Shown here piece by piece: positions 34,991 to 47,602 of a stretch of DNA of 64,000 bases (position 1 is the first letter of the stretch; every line of letters begins with the position of its first letter). The notes beneath the pieces are model-generated. The model did no database searches. It saw nothing but the letters and a program-made list of their open reading frames with translations, and was not told the DNA's origin. The position numbers and the translations under genes were made by a program. Source of the stretch: Populus alba (lineage: Eukaryota; Streptophyta; Magnoliopsida; Malpighiales; Salicaceae); NCBI RefSeq assembly GCF_005239225.2, contig NC_133302.1:16285357-16349356 (forward strand). Direction: 5' to 3'.

Positions 34991-36725
34991 GTATGCAGGG
35001 GCGGAACCAGAAAAAAGAATTAAAGGGAGTTAAGATGTTAATTGTTTTATAATTTATGTTAAATATATTAATATTATGAAAGGAGAGGCTGGAAAAAACA
35101 ATTCCTTGTAGGCCCCCCCCGGCGGGGTCTATCTGATTCTTGGCACGAAGTTTTTTTTCTGATGGTAGCCCAATTCAGAGAATTCACTATGGAACAAGTA
35201 TTGTTTTCTGTTGGTACTTATTTTGATGCTAAAATAAAATTTGAAAATAAAAAATCTCACCACTTCATTATTTTGGTCTTGAATTAATAAAGAAAAAATT
35301 TATTGTGTGAAATTAACATAAAAAAATAAAACCCCCTCCGGTACCCTTAGAGCAACATATTCAGGTTTTTTTTTTTTAAAAAAAAAAATTAACTGCTTTA
35401 CATGCTTTTTTATGTAGACTGAGGTTCTTAATCTATTGATTTTAAATTAATTTCAAATTCAAGAGGAGAAGTTGGTGCTATTATGGATGGTATCATGATT
35501 ATTTTTAATTGAGAAATAAAAAGATAATGTCTAATATTAATATGTGAACGGGAAAACAAAAAAAAATATTAATATTAATTAAATATTAAAGCTGTAAGAT
35601 GATTTTTCTATAAGAAGTAAAGAATAGATATGCACATGTAAAATCAAATAGGTAGAGTATTTGGGTTAAGATAAATTTTAAAAATATTACATCTTCAACA
35701 AGTAATTACTAGATTTTAGTCTATTTAATCTATGTACAAGAGAGGTCTAATTCATCTATTTCATATGCTAATTAATTTCGATGGTATAGTTTTACTCTGA
35801 CATGAATAATTTTCTATTCGATCATTTGATTAAGCTAAAATTCTACCACAAGATTTCAAAGGTCTAATTTAATTTTAGGTTAGAATTTAAGATCAATTAG
35901 ATATTGGGAAGGCTTTGCAATAAGGTACATAAGCTATTATGCAAGAATTGTATTAATTTTCTAGTTGATTTATGATTCTTTTTTATATTTTATTTAGAAC
36001 TCTTTTATTATTTTTGTAGTAATATTCAGATATTTTTACTTAGTACGAATATGGTATCTAACATGTATTTATGATGTTTTTACTTTGCTTATTCAAAGAA
36101 CTTTCTCTTAACTTATTGAAGAAATAAAAAATCTTCACGAAATATTTTATACTTCTCATTCACGATTCTCTCTAATCATTAGGTAGGGGTTCAGTTTTTA
36201 TAGTCTTCGTGCCTTAGTGTTGGTTATTGTCATGTCAAGCTCAATTTGAAAGCCTAAATTTAACTTTCTTGGGATTTATGATCAATTTTGACTATGAATT
36301 CTTAGATTTTAATATCTATGGGATTCACATAAGTTGGTAATAGAGAAAAACTTTAAATCAAGTTATATCCATTTTATCTTCGAGTTATTCACATACTCCA
36401 TCATTGTTGAGTTCTTTATATTATCTAAAAACTAGTTGTGACATCGAGTTGAAAAAAAATATTATTTATGATCTTGATTAAATATATTCAAAGAAAGAAC
36501 AAATAAAATCGTGTCATTTTCCTTTTTTAGGTTTTGCCATAAATCTTGATTCTAGAACATAGAATTGCACCATGTTTTCTTTAAATCTCAAAATATCTTG
36601 ATTCTAGGGGTATCTCAAAGTTAAATTTAATTTGGGATATTTTAGATTTATATAGTTGGGTTTTCTTGAAAATTATATATAAAATATTACATCATTGTCT
36701 TTATTTTTTTAGTTTTGGCCACCAT
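34991..36725. other. AT-rich region, possible hAT end at 34998
   Basis: CAGGGGCGGAACCAG at about 34998 looks like the terminal end of a hAT-type element (compare the ends of 47603-48383), but no matching right end was found. The rest has A/T runs and no coding signal. Confidence 0.4.
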
Positions 36726-39503
36726 TGTTGTTATCCATTTTTAGGGCACCACATAAACAAAAAAAAATCAAGAAAAGAAAAGAAGAAAAGAAAATAAAAC
36801 AAAAGTTTGAAAAAAATCAAAAATATATAGCAGTGAGAAATCTATACTAGAATGCCTAGGAAATTATTGAAGACTGTTGAGAAAGATTAAATATACAAGA
36901 TTGAAAAATTTAACAATGTATTTTCGGTTGCTGAAGGCCTTATTTGGCACAAAAAAATTCAATTTGATGAGAAAATAAAAATAAAATTCAATTTGATGAG
37001 AAAAATTAAAAAACAAATGTTTAAAGACTTAATTGCAAGAAAATTGATTTTTAAAGTCAATTTAGGATTTAATTAGAATAAATTAAAGTCTTGGGGTGGA
37101 ATTGCAATTTTTAGGAGTTAATTTAATCAAATTAGGAGTTTAATTTTTTTAAATATTAAAGTTTTATGGGAAATTAGAGACTTGATTGAAGAAATTCAAA
37201 ACCAACAATCAAACTGGAAAAGATGCATGAATATAAGGGTTGAAATTGACTAATTGAAAGTTTTATGGGAAATTAGAGACTTGATTGAAGAAATCCAAAA
37301 CCAACAATCAAACTGGAAAAGATGCATGAATATAAGGGTTGAAATTGACTAATTTAAAGTTTGATTGTTGGTTTTGAAAGTTTGTTGGTCAATTAAAGGT
37401 CAAAATACATAAATTTCGAACTAAAGACCAAAATAAAAAAGGTGGTCAACATAAAGGCTGAAAATTGCATGAAATTAAAATTTTGAAAGTAATTATGTGT
37501 GCAATTAAAAGAAATTAGAAGAGTAAAGGTTCAATTGAAATTTGCCAATATCAAATAAAAAACCCCGAATAACACGTTTAAACTTAAAGAAAAGAAGGTG
37601 AATGACACGTCATTTGGTCAATTGGTCTATGTTTTTTACAATTTTGGTTGATTGAGTTGACAACTTCAAACGTATTAATGTGGAGCTACAGACCTTTAAA
37701 TTGAGTAAAGTTGGATTCAAATGAAAGGTGTGCATCCCCTTTACCAACTTCAGGTGGTCTTGGGCAATGATAACATCCTACTCCAACAAGGTCTCAAAAA
37801 TGGCCCTAACAATGCAATTATCATGCAAAAACCGATCTTTTTTCATGTGCTCACACATAAACCCTTTTTAATAAGTATGAAGGGTTTACAACACTTTTCT
37901 CAAGATCAAGAGGTTAAAAATAAATTCAGAACCTCTTAAAACCCTAGCAAAACCCTGTAAATACCCCCAAGTTTAGAGGAAAAAAGAGAGAGGGAGAAGT
38001 GGAGAAAAATAAAAGAAAGGATAAGAGAAAGAAGATAAATATCAATAAGAAACACAAGTGTAGAGGTTCAAGAACCTAAACAAAATATTTCTTAGCTTTG
38101 CAAGTTTATGAGGCAAAAATTTCCAAAAGAAAACAAAGAGAGAATAGTTGTTCTAGGTATACTTTTTTATTCAAAAATAGGTCCTTTGTGGCCTACTTTT
38201 GAAGTTTTATTATTTACTTTTTTTTTTTTTTTTAGTTTATAAACATATAAAAGAGGTTTGAATGCTTAACAAATAGTTTTGTATTCACTTCTTTGTTGCT
38301 GTGATTTTATTTATTTATTAAAGGATGTTTATTTTGAAGTTATTTATATGTTTTAGATACATTAAAATTGTTTTTAATATATAATGTTGTTTTAGTTTAA
38401 CTTATGCATGTTAAAGTAAGGGTGCTTTATCCTAGGTTCGCTATGTCTTTTCATGCACAAAATGGGTTCACAAAACTAATTTTGAATCCTTTTTGCATGA
38501 ACATATAGGTTGTTTTAGGTTGTTAGTTTTTGGATTCGGTATCTCATGCTTTATTTTTATATTTTGTATTAGTTTTTTAGATTCAAACATGTTTGTGTAT
38601 GGTAGTTTAACTTGTTAGAATAAAAAAAGCAAGTTTTAGAGGTCAAAAATGTTATTTTTTTGCTTGATAATGGCCTCCAATTTCTAGGCATTATTCTGGG
38701 TTTAAGGTAGTGTTATTCGTATTCTTGAGAAAAACATTGTCTTAACCCCTCAATGTTGATTGAGCTATTTGCAGAAATTTGATTGTAGTTAAAGGAAATT
38801 TCCAGATTGAAATTTCAAGTTAACTGAGCTATAGCATGAAATTTTAGTTCTAAGGGAACCGCTGAGATGTGGAATTTTAGGTCAAGCCTGCAATAAGAAA
38901 ACACCAAGAAACCCAATCCTGTAATTAAGAAGAAAACTGACAACTAGGAAATTCTCAAAGGAAGGAGAAAATCTACTATAATCAACAATCAGGAAGCATC
39001 TAATTTTCAAACCTTGCAATCGAGAGGTATTAGAGATCAATGTTTTGGTTAAAAGAAATTGCTAGATTGAGATTTTAGGTTAACCAAGCTATAAACAGTT
39101 TGATCATAATTATGGTTGAAAGGGATTGTTGTAAAGATAGATTCAGATCAATCGAACTAAAAGCTTTATAGAAGATTAGTTATGAAGAACAATTCATTTA
39201 TCTTTACAAACTTACAACACAAATAACTTAACAAGTCTTTACTCTATAATTATTGTAAAGAGAGGGCATCTGTTGTTATTTATTTTTGAGGCCCCATATA
39301 AATAAAACAAAAGGAGAACATACAAAAAATTTAAAAAATGCTGGAAGAAAATAATATATATATATATATGAGAGAAGATTATACTAGAGTGCCAAGGAAA
39401 TTATCAAAGACTATTTAAGGAAGATCAAATATAAAATATTTAAAAAAATTTGATTGTATATTTTTGGTTGATGAAAGCCTTATTGGTAAAGAAAAAGTCA
39501 ATG
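36726..39503 (+). mobile_element. Coding-free LTR element, copy D
   Basis: The first LTR starts TGTTGTTATCC at 36726 and appears to end near 38773. A short internal region (about 38774-39270) holds repeated GGTTAAA..(A)GATTGAGATTTYARGTTAAC-type units. A purine tract AAGAGAGGGCATC (39258-39270) precedes a second LTR start TGTTGTTATTT at 39271, which is collinear with 36726-36960 and then cut off just before the solo LTR. There is no gag or pol. The same LTR-short internal-LTR layout recurs at 50565-52260, 53640-55420 and in part at 59724-61490. The LTR extent on the 3' side is approximate. Confidence 0.6.
37158..37354. repeat. Perfect-period 99-bp tandem duplication
   Basis: Two copies in direct contact, 37158-37256 and 37257-37354, each starting AAAGTTTTATGGGAAATT. 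I see only one substitution between them (AATTC versus AATCC), so the duplication is recent. It lies inside the first LTR of copy D. Confidence 0.9.
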
Positions 39504-39508
39504 GTGGG

Positions 39509-40914
39509 TGATTAGTACTTAAAAGTGCATGTTTATCAAGGTTTTATATCATCATTTTGCACTTGAAGTATCAATAACTCCTTAACTAAAGCATGTTTTA
39601 TAATAACAAGTTTGATACTATAAGATACCTTAATTTATGGTAAATGCTCATCTTAAATGCATGTCTATCACATAAATAAAAGGATTTATTGATGAGTTTA
39701 AGTATTGAAAGTGAAAGGACAAAGAGATGACCAAACTTAGAAAAGAGATGTCGGTGCAGTCCAAACCGGAACATTGCTCGGTAATTGGATCATATCTGGA
39801 GCTCTAGATCTCGGATTTAGGTCCATTTTATATGGATGGAAAGGTAAGACAAAGGCCTACAACTTTCATGGGAGCCCAAGATTTAAAAAGGCTGTGTTGA
39901 AGTCCAAACTGAAGGAACAACGAAGAAGTCCGAAGCTGTCTTGCAGCCCAGACACTATTTAGTGTTCAGCCCATATCTTGAGTTCTAGAAGTCCAAATGA
40001 CCTCATTTTTTTTTTGTTGGAAAGCTGAGACAATTTCCTAGAACATTCCTGAGGATTCTGGGCAAATTATGATGTTAACAATGACGTCTTATTCAGATAA
40101 GAAGATAAGGATTGTCACCAAGTCAAGATGTGGCCACCCACTCATCAATTAATTAACAAATCAATAGTTCCAAATTTTGGCCTATAAAAGGAGGCACTTA
40201 CCATGTATTGAGGCATCTTGGTTTCCAGATCAAGATCATGCTCTTGCTTTCTCTCTTTGTATTGCTTATGTTTTGCTTTTATTAATATCAAGTTTATGCA
40301 CTTAATTTCCTTTCCTTTACTTAGTTAACTTCTTTCTCATTTATGTTCTTATCTTGTTCATCTATGTTTCTTTCTTTCATTATGTTTAGCTAAGTTAATT
40401 ATGTCAACGTGAAAAGGGTACACTAATAGTGTAAGAATAAGTGTAATATAAACTTGACATGGACCTTAACGTTGGATACTAACATGTTTTATATTTGTTA
40501 TCTTGTTCACTTTTAATACTTTGCTTGTTAAATGGTTAATCTAGATTTATGTTGTATAACATTTGGTACAACAAATACTTGGCACTTTCATGGCCCATAC
40601 TGTATGGTATAACCGACACCTGAGCTATGAAAGGAACTTGATTTGTTGTTAACATAAGTTATAATCATGAATGCCTGCCAACATTACAAGTATTAGCTTT
40701 ATTCGAATAAGATAACTAATGTAATCATGTTAACACTTTATAATCTAATTGGAACCTCCTTTATGTGTGGTTTCCAATTGAGTAATAAGAGTTTATACTA
40801 TACTTGTTTGAAGTACCATTAGTGGATCCTCTAACCTTGACATTTGTTTTTTATCATTGTTTAATCCTTACGTTAATCTTTCATCTCAAAGTTCTCATTA
40901 ATTTCTTCATCTTC

Positions 40915-40960
<46 letters not shown>

Positions 40961-41240
40961 TACATTTTTTTTTATATTATATAATATATATCTTTGATCT
41001 TTTCATAAACTCAGTATATAGGCTGGAAACCTGTGACCCGATCTTTTAGATCATTCTCAGGTATAACAACGCCACGTACTGAGTATAATAATTATTGTTA
41101 TTGTTGTTGTTGTTGTTGTTGTCTTGTTATTTATAATTTATACAATTAACCTCTCTGTGGTTCGACCCCGGTCTTGCCGGTTATTTATTACTTCGACACT
41201 CCTGCACTTGGGAAAAGACATCAAGCTTTTGATCTTGTCA
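39509..41240 (+). mobile_element. Solo LTR, family S, copy 2 (1.7 kb) with perfect target duplication
   Basis: It starts TGATTAGTACTT and ends TTTGATCTTGTCA, flanked by GTGGG on both sides (39504-39508 and 41241-41245). It is collinear with 23134-24928. It contains a TTA microsatellite (40915-40961) and a GTT one (about 41097-41121). It is inserted in the minus-strand CACTA TNPD gene: the flanking codons VDPHH resume across the target site. Confidence 0.9.
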
Positions 41241-44200
41241 GTGGGGATCTACTTTGATTCCTTTATCGAGTATCATACCAATAACATTGAATAAAAATAT
41301 TTTTTCTGCTCATTATAATATTGCATTCAATCACCTCTTCTAACTTCCTAAAATAATCATCTTCAAATATATTAGAAGTTGATATCTTAAAACAAACTTC
41401 ACTATTATATGTCTTTCTACCCTGATCATACTTTTCAGTATGAAAGACATATCTATTAATAAAATACCCGTTATAACACTTGACCTTTTTATCAGTATCA
41501 AAACATAGTAAATTCAAACTATTACTAACATTCCCTCTCATTTGATAAATCTGGTATAAGATTACAACAATTAACACTTAAAGTGAAATGTGTAAAGGAA
41601 TTAAACATTATGAGAGTTAAAAATTATTAAGTACTACTTACATGTGTTTTGAACCACGTGAAAAATTGTTTATCTTGTAATTGAAAATTTTAAGATTCAA
41701 TCATATGTGAATTTTGAGATGGTAAAAAATTAATGATGTTTCCTATGGGATATTATTCAATCTATCAGTTTATGAGAGTATAATAGAGATATTGCTTAAA
41801 AATAACATGTAATTATTGTACTTACTAAATAAAATATATCAATTCATCATAGTTAATAACATGTAATTATGTGCATGTCTGAATTTGATTTTTGTCAAGT
41901 ATCTTTTTCTCACTGTATTTTTTTGATAAAGATCGTTCACGAAAGAAAAATATTGACAAATTTATACTTGAAGACACTGCTCCACCGTCATTATGTCTTC
42001 GAATGCAGTTGATTGTTGTTCTCAAGTGAGACACAAAATAGTACTAGATAAATGTTGAAATTTCTTCAACAATATAAGTCTCGTATATTGAAGCCTCAAC
42101 ATGTGCTTTATTTTTAATTTTTTTTCAAATTGAACAATTATCTGCATGGAATTAAATAAATATTTAAATTAAAAACTAAAGACAACAAAAATTGAATTAG
42201 GATGTATGTGCAATCCTTAATCTCTCGAATAGATACATTTATCTATTCTGGATAGGGTCTCTAACTTTTACCTCAAATAATAAATGTATGAGTAAATGCT
42301 CCATTGAGTTGAAAAGGAATGAAGGGAATATCATCTCACATTTGTAAATTTTCTGAATGATATTTGTTTCAAGCTTCTCCATATGTTAGGTATGCAACTT
42401 GTTAGAGCATAAATCTTTTAAAAAGTGATTGATCTCTATGAGTGTATCTCTCATCCTTTTTCGCAATAAGTAATTGTAAACAAGTAGAAATAATGTTCGT
42501 ATAAACACATGACAATCATAAACTCTTCATTCCATAAAATCTGCCATCCCTCCATCAGGAAAACATCGACTCTTAAGTCAATGGTGAACAATTGTGCATT
42601 CTTATCCAAGGCAAAATTGTTTTTGGGCTTTCCAACTCGTGGCTCATCATAAATTAACTTCATATTCTTATGGTGACAAAACAAAGGTCTATCCATTCTA
42701 GCATTTATTTTAAAAATATTTTCAAATATATTCTTTTTTATATTTATGACATCCAAATTATGACAGAGAAAATTAGTTTTCCAATAAGGAAGCTTCCAAA
42801 AAAATACTTTATTTTACCCAATCATGGGTTACCCCAAAACTAGGAAACTTTTGCTTACTAAATTGAAAACCAAACACAATGCCTTTATACTACGAGACCA
42901 CGTCATACAATTCTTCACTTGAAAAAACTGGTGGTACAACATCCCTTTCAACTCAATTTACAAAGAAATCCTTTATGTTTTTTTTTTACTTTATGATTAG
43001 TTGGAAAAACCCTTTATGGCAATAATAAAAAAAAAAAAAAGATTATTTTACCACTATTTGTAAGGTGAAGCCTTGTTATGGACATTTGTTAATTTTCCAT
43101 GCATGCTCAACCATTAAATCCTCTCATACATAGGAAAATTAGTGATAGTCCATATCAAAGTTGCCTTTATCTAAAAATTTTGTTTCCTTTAGACTTCATA
43201 AGTCAAAGTCCCAGATGACCACAACTAATTCAACTCATCAATCAATTAATGGTTAAAGACAAACATCAAAATTCCTACTTGGACTATTAGGAGCTGGTAT
43301 GACTATAGATAAAAACATGAACTCCAGCCTCATACATATATTTGGTGGCAAGTTGTAAGCCGTGAGTATCACCGACCAACAAGAATATGGTGCAACAAAT
43401 GACCTCAATTAATTGAATTCATTTGTACATAACCCAACTTGTATGTTTCATGGTTCCATTGAAAACTGAGGACGTACCCTATTAAAAGGGTGTTTAGGAG
43501 TGTGGTAGCAGTTAGTTTTTAAAGTGTTTTTTCGCTTAAAAAAGCATTAAAATAATGTTTTTTTAATTTATTTTTGACATTAGCACATCAAAATGATCAA
43601 AAAACATTAAAAACTTATTTTGAAAAAAAATATATTCAAATTTTAACAAAAAATAAGTTGAAATTCACTCACAAACACCTCTTAAATTGCTTTTAGGCTT
43701 CATCATCGGAAGGGTATATCGTGACTTCATCTAACATATCATATGAATAATGTCATGTGCTCAATAGTCTTTGGAGACATGAATAACATTTGTAGTTTAT
43801 GAGTGATTGACAAGTATTTCAGTTTTCTATATGTGACAAAAGTCTTCCTCAACTAGTTCTAGCTTTAAAACCAAACATGTCTACAGGTTTTATACTTAGT
43901 CAAATCTAAGTTTTCAAGGTAGTACAACATGTAGAAGTATAGACACAAGCTAATTTTCTAGTATTTTAGGCCAAAGGGTTTCATCATGGATTTAGTAGCA
44001 CAAAAGTTCTCTTTTAACCTATTCCCTTTAGGTAAAATGGTTTTTGTACATTTGATGATTCTGTCCCAACCAACCTCATTAAGCCTATGATCTAAATAGA
44101 TGGTGAACATTTGTGCAACGACCAATAATTTACTAAGATTTGTGCACTTATCCTATAATAGTTTGTTAGAATCTTTTAAAAAGTTCAAAAAACCTGACTA

Positions 44201-44790
44201 TCGCCGATGATGTCATAATTGGCCTTACTCAACCCATGATTAAACTCGATTGTGAATACATGTGCAATATATGATAGTTTATTGTGGTCTAGGCACCCAT
44301 TTTATAATGGCTACGTTTATGTTTGGTTTTTCATCTACAATTGAAAATTTACTTGCATCACACACATTCATTCACATTTTAACCATAACCATACTTCTAT
44401 AATGATTACTATTATCATTTATAACTCCATACACGTTGTTAGAACTAGAAGTTGACCCAACCATCCTTTCAACCATGATTTTATAAAGAACATGGTTTTC
44501 CATATGCAAACCAACACATGTATTTTCCATGAACTTTTTTATGTAAAAGATGCATTACAACAATATTTAGATCGAAAAACTTTTTATTTTTACACATCTT
44601 ACATGGATATCTAATATCGCTTTTACTTATATTTTTTAGATTAGATATTACATAATTAATAAAATCATCAACTTCATTACAATAATTCATTATACACAAC
44701 TCTTCAAGTTAAACTCTATGCATCCAAAAACAATTAATTTTTCCAAGTCATTAAATAATTGCCTCTTCCGAGTGCAAAAAAGCCAAGATG
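41241..44790 (-). pseudogene. CACTA TNPD transposase relic
   Basis: In minus-strand order: transposase-associated domain at 44760-44481 (MNYCNEVDDFINYVISN, YPCKMCKNKKFF, VVMHLLHK, CWFAYG); scattered Transposase_21 pieces (for example CTNLSKLLVVAQMFTI near 44150 and FMSPKTIEHMT near 43770); then DVINIKKNIFENIF, LFCHHKNMKLIYDEPRVGKPK and FALDKNAQL at 42755-42590; DUF4218-like sequence about 42600-42190 (YLTYGEA, IPFIPFQLNGAF); and a DUF4216-like domain at 41577-41263 (VKCYNGYFINRYVFHTE, IFIQCYWYDT). Many stops and frameshifts. Complementary in content to the element at 5357-13657, which lacks these catalytic domains. No terminal repeats are found: the right side runs into the gap and the left into another element. 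Confidence 0.8.
43488..43682. mobile_element. MITE inside the TNPD relic
   Basis: About 195 bp with terminal inverted ends GGGTGTTTAGGAGTG and CACTCACAAACACCTC. The inner part has TTTTTGACATTAGCACATC and runs of A, as in the fragment at 3445-3577. It interrupts the TNPD reading. The target duplication is not clear (TTAAA-like on both sides). Confidence 0.75.
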
Positions 44791-44842
44791 ATGCAAATAA
44801 AATAAGGCATTAAAAAAACGGTAATTTAAATATAAAGGTAAG

Positions 44843-45342
44843 NNNNNNNNNNNNNNNNNNNNNNNNNNNNNNNNNNNNNNNNNNNNNNNNNNNNNNNNNN
44901 NNNNNNNNNNNNNNNNNNNNNNNNNNNNNNNNNNNNNNNNNNNNNNNNNNNNNNNNNNNNNNNNNNNNNNNNNNNNNNNNNNNNNNNNNNNNNNNNNNNN
45001 NNNNNNNNNNNNNNNNNNNNNNNNNNNNNNNNNNNNNNNNNNNNNNNNNNNNNNNNNNNNNNNNNNNNNNNNNNNNNNNNNNNNNNNNNNNNNNNNNNNN
45101 NNNNNNNNNNNNNNNNNNNNNNNNNNNNNNNNNNNNNNNNNNNNNNNNNNNNNNNNNNNNNNNNNNNNNNNNNNNNNNNNNNNNNNNNNNNNNNNNNNNN
45201 NNNNNNNNNNNNNNNNNNNNNNNNNNNNNNNNNNNNNNNNNNNNNNNNNNNNNNNNNNNNNNNNNNNNNNNNNNNNNNNNNNNNNNNNNNNNNNNNNNNN
45301 NNNNNNNNNNNNNNNNNNNNNNNNNNNNNNNNNNNNNNNNNN
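44843..45342. other. Assembly gap of 500 N
   Basis: Exactly 500 N, probably a placeholder of unknown true length. The TNPD relic lies on the left and a Copia fragment on the right, so a Copia body and at least part of the CACTA end are presumably hidden here. Translations across it are meaningless. Confidence 0.99.
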
Positions 45343-45634
45343 CCGCGACACCAACACATGTGCGACAATTTTGCATTCGCCAATAGAGATAATTTGTGTT
45401 CCTAAGTTTCAATGAAACAACTTGGTGAGTGTTTGATAAAGGAACGACAGCTGGAGTGTGTGTTCCCATAAGGTGCAGAGGAACGACAGACTCGTGAGAA
45501 GGAATCAAAGACATGCTCTGCAAGTGGAGGTTGTTGTTGTGAGAGGAAAGACACCATCGGTAACAGGTTGTAGATGGTTGGGCTGTTTGTGCTGCACCAC
45601 TAGTGGTGAGGGAGAAGTGCAGCGTAGAATCCAT
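45343..45634 (-). pseudogene. Copia gag N-terminal fragment
   Basis: From the ATG at 45632-45634 the minus strand encodes a Ser/Thr/His-rich lead and then QVVSLKLRNTNYLYWRMQ, the conserved N-terminal motif of plant Copia gag (usually LKL..TNYLLWR.Q). It runs into the N gap, so whether the rest is intact cannot be seen. The frame is open for 97 codons. It lies about 70 nt inside the primer binding site, the usual place for a gag start. Confidence 0.7.
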
Positions 45635-45704
45635 TTAGGAAAAAAAGCAGAGAGAAGGCTAGCTGCCAAAGGGGAAGAAGGAGAAAAGAGTTCTGATGGT
45701 AGAA

Positions 45705-45717
45705 GGCTCTGATACCA
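45705..45717 (-). other. Primer binding site of the Copia element
   Basis: The minus strand reads TGGTATCAGAGCC, a perfect match to the usual plant initiator tRNA-Met primer site. It is three bases inside the LTR end (minus strand ..TTATTTCTCA). Confidence 0.85.
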
Positions 45718-45720
45718 AGT

Positions 45721-45900
45721 TGAGAAATAATTAGGAGGCTTAATCTATTGGTTTAGGTAACCCTTTCCATATATGTGTGTAGGCCAACATACAATAGTAA
45801 TGATGAGGTTACCACACAAGAGTATGACTACAATAATTCCTATATAGGTACATTCTATAATAATCCTCAATTTGTAATTCGTTGAACCATATCAAGGTAT
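45721..45900 (-). repeat. 5' LTR of the Copia element (outer border approximate)
   Basis: On the plus strand it begins TGAGAAATAATTAGG immediately after the primer site. The outer end should be CA but cannot be fixed without the other LTR; about 45880-45900 is my estimate. Confidence 0.5.
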
Positions 45901-47139
45901 TAAGCCACGAGCAAGGAGAAAAAAAGAAAGACATAGACATGTATGATATTTAATGAAATTAGCATTGTTGAAAAAAAAATACAAGAACATTGATAGGAGT
46001 ATTAAAGACAGAACCAGTGTTTTGTATAATAATTTTTTATTGATTTGTTTTATGAAGGATAATTTTAGGTTTTTTACAAACAAAATTCTTTATTTTCTTT
46101 TGGTTAAAATTTCAAATGAAGGAGAATATATATTAATATCAAGCTAACAAGCACAAAGATAGATTTTTTAAAGATAAAATTCTTATCACTCTTTAAAGCC
46201 TTGACGACAACATGCTTTGTTTTTTACTATTGGATGCAAATTCTCATACTTAAATTTTTTTTTTTATGTAATAAGATTGAAAATTATGGAAGGATTTTTA
46301 ATTTGAGAAAAGAAATATATGATTTTTTTTACCCTTGTATAAAAATATCTTATTATGTCAAATGAAAAGGTATATAAGATTAGATTACTATGTCAAGGTT
46401 ATTAGTGTCATACTAGATTTGCTAGCCCCAGCTAAGATATCGGCTGAACTAAAAAAAATTAATTATGAAGCTAATAGAAGGCAAAGTGGGAGAACATCAT
46501 GAAGCTTCAATTATAATATAAACCTAATCTTGAAAAATAAAACTGAAAAATAATTTAAATTAAAAAAAATCGCTAGATTGAGATTTCAGATTAACTAAGT
46601 TTCAAATCAAATTTTTGTTTAATCCATATGAGAGATGTGAATATCATAATGGAGTCCTAAGCTATATTGATTGAAAATTGCAGAATGATGGTGATCTACA
46701 ACGTAGTCACTCAACCATCATCACCTTGACCAGCAGCTTGCCAAAATGCTAAGAAGGTATAGATGAATAAGCATTGTATTTTGCTTCAACATGTTTTTCA
46801 TGTTGTATGGGGACTGCATCCCAGACTTTTAATGAATTGTGCTTTGTTATTTTGTCTCACAATTGTCTTGAAATAAAGAGGACATGTCTTTCAAAAAGTA
46901 TATTGGCAAAATAAAAGAAATATTTTGATCAACTCTAACATGTAAAATTTAGATTAATCAATCATGAAAAATTAAAAGTATTTTTGATTGCAGAAATAAC
47001 TCGATGTTCGTTAAACAATATAGGGTTACCAAATAATTTTAAGCTCACATACAAAATTTAACCAAACATCATAGAACTAAGCTTTAGCAGCATGTATAAT
47101 GACATGGAGTGGGTTTCATAGTTATTTTTTTAAATTTAT
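45901..47139. other. AT-rich region, no gene recognised
   Basis: No coding signal. One unit of the repeat found inside the coding-free LTR elements (CGCTAGATTGAGATTTCAGATTAACTAAG) lies at about 46570-46600. Confidence 0.5.
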
Positions 47140-47602
47140 TTTAGTGTATAAGTTTTAGTTTTCTATTTAAATATCTACAAGGATTATTAGTTGAGTGACT
47201 TCTAATTTTCAAAGTTAAGAATTGTCCATAGCGTAAGTATATTCAATTAAACAACAATTTAATTTTTCAAAGTTAAGAAATGTTTGTTTCACGTCATATT
47301 TGGCCAAGTTAAATAATATTTATTAAAAATCATTTAAAAATTAATTATTAAAATTTAAAAAATAAGAGCAAAAGGAAATTTGTACAAAAAAACAAACGTA
47401 TGAACCCAAAGTAATAAATTAAAAAAAAAATAAAGGAAAAAACTTGCAGGGTTGCTAGAAGATTTATACTTTTTTTGCTTTTTTTGATACATAAGATTGA
47501 ACATTTATTGAGAAATAAGTACATATATAAAATTAAATTGTAAGAGTGATCCAGTGATCTTGTATATAAAATTAAATTAATAAAATTTTATTCATCTGTT
47601 TA

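Noticed and set aside
40804..41049. ORF with a run of Tyr residues
   Set aside because: It is a translation of the TTA microsatellite inside a solo LTR.
44734..45634. Minus-strand ORFs of 185 to 274 codons across 44734-45634
   Set aside because: Most of their length is N. Only the Copia gag part right of the gap is real sequence with a motif.
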